Below are positions 1 through 7,758 of a stretch of DNA of 64,000 nucleotides, in pieces. The DNA is from JACDER01 sp963717765 (GTDB lineage: Bacteria > Actinomycetota > Thermoleophilia > Gaiellales > Gaiellaceae): NCBI GenBank assembly GCA_963717765.1, contig CAVQWX010000003.1:248001-312000 (forward strand), read 5' to 3'. Each line of letters begins with the position of its first letter. The first letter of the stretch is position 1. The notes beneath the pieces were generated by a model. The model had not been told where the DNA came from. It saw only the letters and a list, made by a program, of their open reading frames with translations, and made no database searches. A program made the translations under genes and the position numbers.

Positions 1-695
1 TCCACGCGCAGACAGGCGGTTCGACGCTGACCGCGCAGCAGCCGGAGAACAACATCGTGCGGGTCGCCGTGCAGGCGCTGTCCGCGGTGTGCGGCGGCGC
101 GCAGTCCATCCACACGAACGGGTTCGACGAGGCACTGGCGCTTCCGACCGAGCGGTCGGCACGCATCGCGCTCCGCACGCAGCAGATCCTGGCCGCCGAG
201 GCAGGCGGGACGGACACGGCCGACCCGCTCGGCGGCGCGTACTTCATCGAGGCGATGACGAACGAGCTGGAGGAGCACGCCCGCGAGCTGATCGAGCGGG
301 TAGACGAGCTCGGCGGCGCGGTCGCTGCGATCGAGCAGGGGTTCGTGCAGCGCGAGATCGAGGAGGCGGCCTTCCGCTACCAGTCCGAGGTCGAGTCCGG
401 CGAGCGCGTGCTCGTCGGCGTCAACCGCTTCGCCGAGGACGGGGACGGGCCGATCGAGCTGCACCGGCTCGATCCCGCGGCGGAGGCGCGCCAGCTCGAG
501 CGCACCGCGCGCGTGCGCGCCGAGCGTGACGCCGAGGCGGCCACGGCCGCGCTGCGCGAGGTGCGGCGCGTTGCCGGGACGGGCGAGAACCTCCTTCACG
601 CCATGCGCGACGCCCTCCGCGTCCGCTGCACCGTCGGCGAGATCTGCGAGGAGCTCCGCGCGGAGTTCTCGACGTACGACGCGCAGCGCGCGTGA
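1..695 (+). CDS. Methylmalonyl-CoA mutase, catalytic (alpha) subunit, 3' part
   Basis: Partial gene: the 5' end lies outside the window and the frame is open from base 3. The mutase signature QTGGSTLTAQQPENN is followed by a segment with SIHTNGFDEALALPTE and by RTQQILAAE...DPLGGAYFIE, all typical of the TIM-barrel domain of B12-dependent acyl-CoA mutases. The protein ends without a C-terminal cobalamin-binding domain (no DxHxxG), so it is the stand-alone large-subunit type whose B12 domain is a separate chain. It would interconvert succinyl-CoA and methylmalonyl-CoA in the cytoplasm. Isobutyryl- or ethylmalonyl-type mutases share this architecture, so substrate is uncertain. The next gene starts at its stop codon (GTGA overlap). 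Confidence 0.9.
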   Translation, partial: HAQTGGSTLTAQQPENNIVRVAVQALSAVCGGAQSIHTNGFDEALALPTERSARIALRTQQILAAEAGGTDTADPLGGAYFIEAMTNELEEHARELIERVDELGGAVAAIEQGFVQREIEEAAFRYQSEVESGERVLVGVNRFAEDGDGPIELHRLDPAAEARQLERTARVRAERDAEAATAALREVRRVAGTGENLLHAMRDALRVRCTVGEICEELRAEFSTYDAQRA

Positions 696-1312
696 GCGCC
701 GCGCTCCGCTACCACCGCGCGACAGACGTTCGCGCCGGCGGCACCGACGAGGACGAGCAGCGTCTCGTCGGCGACCGGCCGCCGCCGTTCAAGGACTACG
801 GTGACGCCGAGCGGCTGCCGCTGGACGTCTCCGTCGCCGGCCCGCTGCTGCAGGACGGCGCCGGGATCGTCCGCTCGCAGAGGGGCCGCGACTACGGCGG
901 CGGGACGATCCACTGGCGCGCCTACTCGAGCGCCGGCGGTCTCTTTCCGGTCGAGGCCTACGTGGCTGCGCAGGACGGCTTGTACTCGTTCGACGCGTTG
1001 ACCCCGGGGCTCGTCCGTGTCGGGGACGGCGATGCGCGTGCCGTTGTCGCCGCGGCGGCCGGCGCGCACGCGGAGACGTTCCTCGTCCTCACCGGCCTGC
1101 ACGCGCGCACCGGCTGGAAGTACCTGGAGCGCGGCTACCGGCACGTCTGGTGGGACGCGGGGACGATGCTCGCCAACCTGCTCGCGCTCGCGGCCGCACG
1201 CGGGCTGGAGCCGCGCCTGTACACAGCCTTCGCCGACGGTGAGCTGAACGATCTGCTCGGAGTCGACGGTGTGGGCGAGTACGCGCTCGCCGTGGTGGGG
1301 CTGGCGTCGTGA
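692..1312 (+). CDS. SagB/nitroreductase-like oxidoreductase subunit A
   Basis: 206 residues. The N-terminus carries PPPFKDYGDAERLPL, like the leader of SagB-type dehydrogenases. It is followed by HWRAYSSAGGLFPVEAYVA (residues about 73-91), matching the SagB core, and GWKYLERGYRHVWWDAG...LLALAAARGL near the C-terminus. The family uses FMN and includes azoline dehydrogenases of ribosomal peptide pathways. The usual RRS-R-F phosphate-binding helix is not obvious here but is present in the next protein. GTG start overlaps the mutase stop by 4 bp, so all three genes are coupled. No precursor peptide or cyclodehydratase is visible, so a peptide-modifying role is not supported. The exact reaction is unknown. 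Confidence 0.6.
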   Translation: MSAALRYHRATDVRAGGTDEDEQRLVGDRPPPFKDYGDAERLPLDVSVAGPLLQDGAGIVRSQRGRDYGGGTIHWRAYSSAGGLFPVEAYVAAQDGLYSFDALTPGLVRVGDGDARAVVAAAAGAHAETFLVLTGLHARTGWKYLERGYRHVWWDAGTMLANLLALAAARGLEPRLYTAFADGELNDLLGVDGVGEYALAVVGLAS

Positions 1313-1947
1313 CCTATCCCCTGGCAGAGGCAGCACAGGCGGAGTCGGAGCTCCGCGACGCGGCGGCGGTGCGGTCGTGGCGCGCCTCGCAGGGCGGCGC
1401 GGAACCCGTGCTGCCGGACGAGGAGCTCGTCGCGGCGATTCGAGCGCGCAGGTCGGTGCGCCGCTTCGGCTCCGATCCGCTCCCGCGCGACGAGGTCGCC
1501 GACCTGCTGGCGTGGTCGGAGGGGCCGATCCCCGCGGACGCGCCCTCTGTCGTGACCCAGCTCGTCACGGTGGCCGCGGTCCAGGGTCTCGAGCCCGGGG
1601 TGTACGACGCGGATCTGAACCTCATCGAGGCGCGGGACGAGGGCGAGCTTCGGGCGGCTTCCGGGTTCGCGGCGATGGAGCAGGACCATCCCGCGCAGGC
1701 CGCATTCGACGTGTGGCAGATGGCGGATCTCGAGCAGGTCGTCGCCGACCTCGGCGACCGCGGGTACCGGTGGGCGCAGCTCGAGGCCGGCATCCGCGCG
1801 GGCCGGCTGCAGATCGGCGCGTTCATACACGGCTGGGGCGCGGCCGCCTCGACGTTCTACGACGAGGAGGTCTCGAAGCTGCTGGGGACGGATCTGTCCC
1901 CGCTGCTCGTGGTCGCAATCGGCGCGCGTGCCGGCCGCCCGGGCTGA
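1309..1947 (+). CDS. SagB/nitroreductase-like oxidoreductase subunit B
   Basis: 212 residues, GTG start in a 4-bp overlap with the preceding gene. RARRSVRRFGSDPLPRDEV near residues 45-63 is the classic FMN-phosphate-binding start of the nitroreductase fold. DRGYRWAQLEAGIRAGRLQIGA and LLGTDLSPLLVVAIG form the later core. With its neighbour it looks like one two-domain SagB-type protein split into two coupled chains, which may form an FMN-binding heterodimer. No signal peptide or membrane segment; cytoplasmic. Substrate unknown. Confidence 0.6.
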   Translation: MTYPLAEAAQAESELRDAAAVRSWRASQGGAEPVLPDEELVAAIRARRSVRRFGSDPLPRDEVADLLAWSEGPIPADAPSVVTQLVTVAAVQGLEPGVYDADLNLIEARDEGELRAASGFAAMEQDHPAQAAFDVWQMADLEQVVADLGDRGYRWAQLEAGIRAGRLQIGAFIHGWGAAASTFYDEEVSKLLGTDLSPLLVVAIGARAGRPG

Positions 1948-1954
1948 TCCCCGC

Positions 1955-1979
1955 ACTTCCCCACCCTGGGTGGGGAAGT
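1955..1979. terminator. Perfect 11-bp hairpin downstream of the mutase operon
   Basis: ACTTCCCCACC at 1955-1965 and its exact reverse complement at 1969-1979 enclose a 3-nt loop. The hairpin begins 8 nt after the stop of the preceding gene. No T-run follows, so if it terminates transcription it is a stem-only or Rho-assisted terminator. Confidence 0.5.
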
Positions 1980-2067
1980 CGTTCCGCCCGCCACCCGCTG
2001 TCAGCGTATCCCCGCTGGCGCGGCGAAACCGTCACCAGGGCGTGCCGGAAGCGTCAGAGTCCTCAGC

Positions 2068-3090
2068 GTGAGGATCCTCTTCGTCTCGCAGATGTGGCCG
2101 GGGCCGGACGATCCCGACCACGGCGCCTTTCTCGTTCCGCTCGTCGACGCCCTCCGGCGCCGAGGGCACGAGCTCGACCTCGCCCTCCTGACCAGCCGCG
2201 GAGGGGGACGCGCCAAGTACCTGAAGCTCTTCCGCGAAGCCCGCGCCGTCGCCCGCCGCACGAAGCCGGACGTCGTTTACGCCCACTACCTCGTCCCCAC
2301 CGGCCTGATCGCGGACGTCGCCTCCCGTGCGCCTCTCGTCGTCACCGCCCACGGCCGCGACGTCCGCAACGTCGGCACGGTCCGCGGCGTCAAGACGGCC
2401 ACCGAAGCCGTCGTCCGCCGCGCGCACACCGTGATCTCCGTCTCTCACTACCTGCGCCGCGAGCTCGAGGCGCGCGTCCCGAGCGCGCTCGGCAAGGTGA
2501 AGGTGGTCGACTGCGGTGTCGACCTCGACCGTTTTCGCGGCGGCGACCAGGCCGAGGCGCGCGCCGCGCTCGGCTGGGACGGCGACGGCCCCGCTTATCT
2601 GTGCGTCGGCTCGCTCGACGAGCGGAAGAACGTCGTCCGCCTCGCGGAGGCGTCTTCGCAAGTGGAAGGAGCGAGGCTCGCGTTCGTCGGCGACGGCCCG
2701 CTTCGCGCCACCCTCGAAGGACGGCCGAGCGTCACGCTCGCCGGCCGCGTCCCGCACGAGGAGGTGCGGCGCTGGATCCAGGCGGCGGACGCCGTCTGCC
2801 AGCCGAGTCTCGTGGAGCCCTTCGGGCAGGCGCTGCTGGAGGCGATGGCCTCCGAGCGCTCCGTCCTCGCGACGGTCGTCGGCGGGCCGCCCGAGTTTGT
2901 CATCCCCGCGGCGGGCGTCCTCGTCGACCCCCAGGACGTCGCCGCGATCGCGGACGGCCTTCGCCGAGCCGCCGAGCTTCCGAGCCCGAACCGGGCGGCA
3001 CGCTCGGCCGCCGCGGCGCATGACGTCAACTTCCAGGCTGCCCGGATCGAGGAGATTCTCGAGCAAGCCGCTCGAGGTCGGCGAGCCTGA
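2068..3090 (+). CDS. Glycosyltransferase family 4 (GT-B fold)
   Basis: 340 residues, GTG start. The N-terminal domain begins MRILFVSQMWPGPDDPDHGAF and contains VVYAHYLVPTG and VVTAHGRD, typical of GT4 acceptor domains. The C-terminal donor domain has YLCVGSLDERKN and the E-x7-E element EPFGQALLE, followed by a GG-P loop. A retaining transferase that uses a nucleotide sugar is expected; donor and acceptor cannot be told. No membrane segment. It stands apart from the main cluster, between the mutase operon and secG, and its last 65 bp overlap the minus-strand gene that follows. Confidence 0.88.
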   Translation: MRILFVSQMWPGPDDPDHGAFLVPLVDALRRRGHELDLALLTSRGGGRAKYLKLFREARAVARRTKPDVVYAHYLVPTGLIADVASRAPLVVTAHGRDVRNVGTVRGVKTATEAVVRRAHTVISVSHYLRRELEARVPSALGKVKVVDCGVDLDRFRGGDQAEARAALGWDGDGPAYLCVGSLDERKNVVRLAEASSQVEGARLAFVGDGPLRATLEGRPSVTLAGRVPHEEVRRWIQAADAVCQPSLVEPFGQALLEAMASERSVLATVVGGPPEFVIPAAGVLVDPQDVAAIADGLRRAAELPSPNRAARSAAAAHDVNFQAARIEEILEQAARGRRA

Positions 3091-3253
3091 TCTCGACGAG
3101 GGGGCGGACGGCGTCCTCGAGGCCCGCCTCTCGCGCGGCCTCGAGCGCCTGCTCGTAGCTCTGGCGCACCTTCTCCGGCTCGACTCCCTGCTTGAGCCGG
3201 TTGTCCCCGGTCACGAGCAGCTTCTGGATCCTCTCCCTCGCCTCCCCGGACAC
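3026..3253 (-). CDS. Small helical TPR-like protein
   Basis: 75 residues, GTG start, divergent from secG with only 22 bp between starts. The sequence is all-helical and charged: ERIQKLLVTGDNRLKQG and KVRQSYEQALEAAREAGL look like one and a half tetratricopeptide-type helical hairpins. No signal peptide. A TANNNT hexamer 6 nt upstream of the start supports expression. Its 3' end overlaps the end of the GT4 gene on the other strand. Function unknown. Confidence 0.55.
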   Translation of the reverse strand: MSGEARERIQKLLVTGDNRLKQGVEPEKVRQSYEQALEAAREAGLEDAVRPLVEIRLADLERLARESPRSGQPGS

Positions 3254-3259
3254 GAACAG

Positions 3260-3265
3260 AGGCTA
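3260..3265 (-). promoter_or_regulatory. Probable -10 hexamer for the gene starting at 3253
   Basis: On the minus strand reads TAGCCT and ends 6 nt before the GTG start, consistent with a leaderless transcript. It overlaps the secG hexamer by two bases. No clear -35. Confidence 0.45.
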
Positions 3266-3269
3266 TCCT
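3264..3269 (+). promoter_or_regulatory. Probable -10 hexamer for secG
   Basis: TATCCT, 6 nt before the secG ATG, in the spacing expected for a leaderless mRNA. No recognisable -35 box. Confidence 0.5.
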
Positions 3270-3275
3270 GGCTCC

Positions 3276-3500
3276 ATGGCCCTGGCCATCGACTCCGTCT
3301 TCCACGTGCTCGTCAGCTTCACGCTCGTGGTGCTCATCCTCATGCACTCCGGCCGCGACACCGGTCTCGGCGGCATGGGCTTCACGCCCGCATCGCAGGG
3401 TGGGACGCACATCGTCGAGCGCAACCTGACGCGCCTCACCGTGGTCGTCGCGATCGTCTTCTTCATCAACTCGGTCATCCTCTTCCACCTGCTCAAGTAG
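3276..3500 (+). CDS. secG: Preprotein translocase subunit SecG
   Basis: 74 residues. Two hydrophobic segments (about 6-23 and 52-72) flank a glycine-rich loop with LGGMGFTPASQGG, the standard SecG layout (two membrane helices, GG-rich cytosolic loop). It would associate with SecY and SecE in the plasma membrane and help preprotein translocation. I chose the ATG at 3276 because upstream in-frame codons do not look like SecG and a TATCCT hexamer sits 6 nt before this ATG. It is a stand-alone gene, as is common. Confidence 0.88.
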   Translation: MALAIDSVFHVLVSFTLVVLILMHSGRDTGLGGMGFTPASQGGTHIVERNLTRLTVVVAIVFFINSVILFHLLK

Positions 3501-3516
3501 CCCGAATCCGGGTCGC

Positions 3517-3522
3517 TAGACT
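3517..3522 (+). promoter_or_regulatory. Probable -10 hexamer for the hydrolase at 3529
   Basis: TAGACT, 6 nt before the TTG start codon; consistent with a leaderless transcript and supports the TTG as the true start. Confidence 0.45.
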
Positions 3523-3528
3523 GGCGGT

Positions 3529-5661
3529 TTGCTGCGCATCCTGCCTCTCTGCGCTGCGGGCGGGGTCATTTCGCTTCTCTGGGCAGTGCCCTTTTCGGCG
3601 GCGACGAGCCGCCCGCTCCTGACCGCGCTCACGGACGACACCTCCTTCAACGGGCCTGATGCGGCCCTCGCCTTCGCACGGACGCGGGCGGCCGGTGCAA
3701 GCTTCGCCCGGCTCTCGGTGCCCTGGAGCCAGGTGGCGCCGGCGGGGGCCTCGGCCCGCAAGCCCGCGGGGTTCGACGCCTCCGATCCGGCCGACCCTGC
3801 CTACGACTGGTCCGGGTTGGACGAGGAGGTGCGGCTTGCCGTCGCGAACGGCCTCGAGCCCGTCGTCGGGTTCTACGAGGCGCCGCAGTGGGCGCAGGAC
3901 CAGAGCAGCCACCCGAGCACGTACAGCGGCTTCCCGGGCGGTTCGTACAAGCCGAGCCCGGCCGCGGTCGGCGCGTTCGCTCGCGCGCTGGCGATCCGCT
4001 ACGGCGGGAACTTCCTCGATCTCCCTCGTGTGAAGTATTGGCGGCTGTGGAACGAGCCCAACCTCGTCGGTCACCTGAGCCCTCAGTTTGAGGAGGGCAA
4101 GCCGTTCGCTCCCGGCTGGTACCGGATGATGCTGGACGCCTTCTCCAACGCCGTTCACGACGTGCATCCAGACAACGTCGTAGTCGCGGGGAGCCTTGCG
4201 CCCTTCTCTCGCAAAACCTCGGCGATGGGGCCGCTCGCCTTCATGCGCTCCTTGCTTTGCCTCTCGGCAGGGAGGAGTCCGAGGCCCGTTTGCTCGACCC
4301 GCTCGACCTTTGACGCCTTCTCGATCCATCCATACACCTCGGGTGGGCCGACGCATCACGCGACCAACGCTGACGACGTCTCGCTCGGCGACCTGTCCAA
4401 GATGCGCGTGCTCCTGAACGCGGCTGTTCGCTTTCACCACATCGTCTCGCAGGCACCGCCGCAGTTCTGGGTGACGGAGTTCGGCTGGGACACGCGACCG
4501 CCCGATCCGAACCCGCTCGCGACTCCGCTTTCGATCCAGTCGCGCTGGACGGCCGAGGCCCTCTACCGCATGTGGCAGGCAGGCGTGTCCGTCGTCACCT
4601 GGTTCCTGCTGCGCGACCTACCGTGGCCGCAGAGCGAGTACCAGTCCGGCCTCTACTTCCGCAGCGGGATCTCGATGGCCGACGACTTGCCCAAACCGAC
4701 GCTCACCGCCTTCCGCTTCCCCTTTGTCGCCTTCCGGCAGAAGGGCGGGACCCTGGTGTGGGGAAGGACCCCGGAGGGCAAGCCGGCCCGGGTGATCATC
4801 GAGCAGCGCCGAGCACGTAGCTGGAGGAGGATCGCAACGCTCCGCGCCGACCGTTACGGCATTTTCACCGCGCGGCTCAAGCGCAAGATCGCCCCGTTTC
4901 GGGCGCACCCGATCGCAAGCACGTTGACGACGTATCAGGGAGCGGTCCTCCAGGACGCCCCGAGCGCATACTGGCGGCTCGGGGAGACCGGCAGGTCGGC
5001 CCGCGATCTCACGGGCAATCACCCCGGCGTCGCCGACGGCGGCGTGACCTTCCGTGCTGCGGGAGCGCTGAAGAACGACCGCAACACGGCCGTGTGCCTG
5101 AACGGAGCGGACGGGCGCATCGACCTCGGGCCCATCTCCTCGCCGGCGACGGTGGAGCTGTGGGTGAAGACGAAGGCGAAGGGGGACACCCCGTTCTTCT
5201 CCAACCGAAATCGTGCGAACCAGTACGAGTTCGTGGGGTCGTTCCTCCACCTACCCCGTGCATTCGACGGCTTCGCTCTGCTCGGCGAGCGCCCGGTCGC
5301 GGACAACCGCTGGCACCAGCTCGCGTATACGTACTCGGGGATAACCGGGCGCGTCTACGTGGATGGGGTGCTACAGGGCGAGAACACGTGGGTGCGTACT
5401 CCCGGCACGGCGGATGCCAGTCTCGGCTACGACGCCTCGCTCGGAAGCTATCTGCAGGGCTGTGTCGACGAGGTGTCCCTCTACGACCGCGCGCTGCCGC
5501 CGAGCCGGATCCAGGCTCATTTTCTGGCCAGCGGCCGTACGCTCGCCCCCGATCGGTCCCTCGGCGCTCTGAGGGCGCGCTGGATCGGGTCGAAGGATGC
5601 GTCGCTGCCGTTCTCGCTCACGCCGCCGAAGGACCGGTACGTGCTGCCCTTCGGCGGGTGA
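3529..5661 (+). CDS. Secreted clan GH-A-like glycoside hydrolase with nested LamG domain
   Basis: 710 residues, TTG start, N-terminal signal peptide (hydrophobic to about residue 25). Residues about 30-400 resemble a (beta/alpha)8 hydrolase: WRLWNEPN gives the acid/base Glu176 preceded by Asn, and FWVTEFGWD gives the nucleophile Glu317, a pairing typical of clan GH-A (GH39, GH5 and relatives). A beta domain follows (VWGRTPEGKPARV). Residues about 465-675 form a LamG/concanavalin-type domain (AYWRLGE, NRWHQLAYTY, GRVYVDG) that appears inserted into that beta domain, because the closing motif RYVLPFG comes after it. First of four paralogs in this window. By analogy with PslG of Psl clusters it may cut or remodel the local polysaccharide; substrate unknown. 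Confidence 0.75.
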   Translation: MLRILPLCAAGGVISLLWAVPFSAATSRPLLTALTDDTSFNGPDAALAFARTRAAGASFARLSVPWSQVAPAGASARKPAGFDASDPADPAYDWSGLDEEVRLAVANGLEPVVGFYEAPQWAQDQSSHPSTYSGFPGGSYKPSPAAVGAFARALAIRYGGNFLDLPRVKYWRLWNEPNLVGHLSPQFEEGKPFAPGWYRMMLDAFSNAVHDVHPDNVVVAGSLAPFSRKTSAMGPLAFMRSLLCLSAGRSPRPVCSTRSTFDAFSIHPYTSGGPTHHATNADDVSLGDLSKMRVLLNAAVRFHHIVSQAPPQFWVTEFGWDTRPPDPNPLATPLSIQSRWTAEALYRMWQAGVSVVTWFLLRDLPWPQSEYQSGLYFRSGISMADDLPKPTLTAFRFPFVAFRQKGGTLVWGRTPEGKPARVIIEQRRARSWRRIATLRADRYGIFTARLKRKIAPFRAHPIASTLTTYQGAVLQDAPSAYWRLGETGRSARDLTGNHPGVADGGVTFRAAGALKNDRNTAVCLNGADGRIDLGPISSPATVELWVKTKAKGDTPFFSNRNRANQYEFVGSFLHLPRAFDGFALLGERPVADNRWHQLAYTYSGITGRVYVDGVLQGENTWVRTPGTADASLGYDASLGSYLQGCVDEVSLYDRALPPSRIQAHFLASGRTLAPDRSLGALRARWIGSKDASLPFSLTPPKDRYVLPFGG

Positions 5662-7066
5662 GGATCGCGCCGGCTCGCCTGAGCAGCGAATACTCGAGCC
5701 CGCGCGTGAGGCGGATCGCCAGCGCGAGGACGGCCAGGCCGCCGAGCCCGACCGCGACCGCGGTCCCGAGGGCGGCGATGAAGCCCGGGTGCGTCCCGCC
5801 GAACGGGAGCCAGACGGCGAGCGCGCCCGCCGTGAAGGCGGCTGCGAGCGCGGCCGGTGCGACCAGCCACTCGCGGACGACGCGCGCGACACCGACTCCG
5901 AGCCGGCGAACGAGCACGGCTGCCAGGACAAGCCCGCCGGCGGTGGAGGCGATGGTGAACGCGGACGCGAGCCCGTTCAGCCCGTAGGCCGCGCGCAGGA
6001 CGACGGCGGCCACCACGTACAGGACGAGCGCCCCGACGCTGATCACAAGCACCTCGCGCCTTCTTGCGAGCGCGAAGAGCATGCGTGCGCCGCTCGCAGT
6101 GAGTGACGCACCGGTGAGCGCTCCGGCGAGGATCGCGACCAGGGTCGCCGTCGTGGCCGCGTCCGTGGACGTGAATGCGTGCCGCTCGAAGGCGATCTGC
6201 ACGAGCTCCCGACGGCAGATGACGACATACGCCGTGGAAACGAGACCCGCCAGCACGCTCAGTCGCATCCCGTTCACCGCCAGGCGAACGAGCCCAGCGC
6301 GCTCCGGCGCCTTGAAGCGCTCGGCGGCGGCCGGGAACATGCCGCTTCCGACGGCCTGCGCGAACATCACCGGCAACAAGGCGATCCCGCGCGCGTAGGC
6401 GAGCAGCGCAACCGCGCCGACGACCAGGCCGCTGGCGAGGAAGCGCTCGACCACGATCACGAGCTGGCCGCCGAGCAGCGTCGAGGCGAAGACGGCCGAG
6501 GAGGACGAGAACAGGCTCGAGGCGGAGATCGACTCGCCCGTGCCGGACGGCGCTCCGCGCGCCTGCACCGCCAGCAACGCGAGGGTCGCGAGCTGCCCGG
6601 CGCTGACGGCGATTGCGAGCGCGGTGGGCGTCTCCCAGAAGGGGAGGACGATTGCGGCGACTGCGAGTGCGATCCCGGTGCCCAACGGGACGCGCAGGAT
6701 CGCGAGGGCGTACCGCCGCTCGGCTGTGAGAAAGGCGGCGTAGACGCCGTTCAGGCCTGTCGCGGCGATCACCGGCGAGAAGGCCAGCCAGACAGAGAGC
6801 CGGTCCGGCGAGACGGCGACCAGGATCCCGATGTACACGGCCGTCCCGGCCAGGACGAACGCGCCGGCGATGCGAAGAGACGCGTGCAGGAGCTCGCGTG
6901 GCGGCCGCGTGCGGCTCGTGAACCGGGGGAGGAGCGCGGTATAGAACGCCTCGCTGGCTGAGACGCCGAGGGTGATCGGGACGACCAGCGCGAGGAAGTA
7001 GGTGGAGCTCGCGCCGGTCGCGCCGAAGAGCGCGGCGACGATCGCGACGAGCACGAGCGCGAGCAC
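5618..7066 (-). CDS. Wzx/MurJ-type polysaccharide flippase
   Basis: 482 residues from the only usable start (GTG at 7066), nearly all hydrophobic with about a dozen membrane segments. AALFGATGASSTYFLALVVP near the N-terminus and the helix pattern are typical of MOP-superfamily lipid-linked saccharide flippases. It would move undecaprenyl-linked units across the membrane. The same frame stays open and looks coding for roughly 35 more codons upstream (VLSFSALALERVLALV would complete the first helix), but there is no ATG, GTG or TTG before the in-frame stop, so the 5' end is doubtful. The 3' end overlaps the hydrolase gene tail-to-tail by 44 bp. Confidence 0.75.
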   Translation of the reverse strand: MLALVLVAIVAALFGATGASSTYFLALVVPITLGVSASEAFYTALLPRFTSRTRPPRELLHASLRIAGAFVLAGTAVYIGILVAVSPDRLSVWLAFSPVIAATGLNGVYAAFLTAERRYALAILRVPLGTGIALAVAAIVLPFWETPTALAIAVSAGQLATLALLAVQARGAPSGTGESISASSLFSSSSAVFASTLLGGQLVIVVERFLASGLVVGAVALLAYARGIALLPVMFAQAVGSGMFPAAAERFKAPERAGLVRLAVNGMRLSVLAGLVSTAYVVICRRELVQIAFERHAFTSTDAATTATLVAILAGALTGASLTASGARMLFALARRREVLVISVGALVLYVVAAVVLRAAYGLNGLASAFTIASTAGGLVLAAVLVRRLGVGVARVVREWLVAPAALAAAFTAGALAVWLPFGGTHPGFIAALGTAVAVGLGGLAVLALAIRLTRGLEYSLLRRAGAILTRRRAARTGPSAA

Positions 7067-7151
7067 GCGCTCGAGCGCGAGCGCCGAGAAGGAGAGGACG
7101 CTGAGCTTGCCGGGCGGGTGGTCGGCGAGAGGCTGGTCTACCGGCGCTTCG

Positions 7152-7703
7152 CTAACGGGTGACGCGCCGCCGCCGGAGCGCCGAGACGACCACGACGACT
7201 GCGAGCCCGACCATCAGCACGATCAGTCCGATCAGCCGTCCGTCACTGCCGTCGGTGATGACGCCGACCGATGCCGCAAGCGGATTGGACTGGCTGCGCT
7301 TCGCATCGCTGACGATCTTCTTCGGCGTTTGGCCGCCGCGCTGGGTGCCGCTCTTGTGCACCTTCTTCACCTTGACCACCTTGTGCACCTTGATCTTCGT
7401 GTTGGTCGGAGCACCGTACGCTTCGGAGCTCACGATCTTCGTGAGCGTCTGCGCGTCCTGGCCGCCCTGCGAGTCGATCTGATGCTGGATGGTCTTGGGC
7501 ACCGGCCTGGTCTGTTTGCCCTGGCCGGTGGCATGGGTGCCGCACGCAGTCGGCTGCTGCTCGGTGTACTGCGCGACGGACGACGGGACGTTCTGGTTGC
7601 CCGAGCAACCCTTGCCGTAAGCGGCGGCGCTCGTGCCGAGAACGCCCAGCACGGCGATTCCTCCTGCGAGAACGATTTTCCGCATGTGCGGAACAGCTTC
7701 CAT
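7152..7703 (-). CDS. Secreted, C-terminally membrane-anchored protein of unknown function
   Basis: 183 residues. Signal peptide MRKIVLAGGIAVLGVLGTSAAAYG starting near residue 7, with an ATG that could also serve as start. The exported part is polar, with Cys residues near its start (KGCSGNQN, TACGTH) and a lysine/valine-rich stretch (IKVHKVVKVKKVHKSG). A single membrane helix (LIGLIVLMVGLAVVVVVSA) and the tail RRRRVTR end the protein, an LPXTG-less anchor pattern. A strong GAGGAGGGG Shine-Dalgarno lies 5 nt before the ATG, unlike most genes here. It precedes the flippase on the same strand. No family recognised. Confidence 0.6.
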   Translation of the reverse strand: MEAVPHMRKIVLAGGIAVLGVLGTSAAAYGKGCSGNQNVPSSVAQYTEQQPTACGTHATGQGKQTRPVPKTIQHQIDSQGGQDAQTLTKIVSSEAYGAPTNTKIKVHKVVKVKKVHKSGTQRGGQTPKKIVSDAKRSQSNPLAASVGVITDGSDGRLIGLIVLMVGLAVVVVVSALRRRRVTR

Positions 7704-7708
7704 CAGGA

Positions 7709-7717
7709 CCCCTCCTC
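7709..7717 (-). promoter_or_regulatory. Strong Shine-Dalgarno for the gene starting at 7703
   Basis: On the minus strand reads GAGGAGGGG, 5 nt before the ATG. It fixes the ATG at 7703 as start and shows that this transcript has a leader, unlike most transcription units in the window. Confidence 0.7.
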
Positions 7718-7741
7718 AGGAGCCGTTTTCGCGGTCGCGGC

Positions 7742-7758
7742 TACCCTAGCAGACCCTA
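7742..7758. promoter_or_regulatory. Divergent promoter region
   Basis: Plus strand: TACCCT at 7742-7747, 10 nt before the ATG at 7758. Minus strand: two copies of TAGGGT 10 bp apart (7743-7748 and 7753-7758). Either could be the -10 for the gene starting at 7703, giving a leader of roughly 30-40 nt. Confidence 0.35.

Noticed and set aside
692..1947. A ribosomal peptide (thiazole/oxazole) cluster around the SagB-like genes
   Set aside because: No YcaO cyclodehydratase, E1-like protein or precursor peptide is present; the neighbours are a CoA mutase and a glycosyltransferase.
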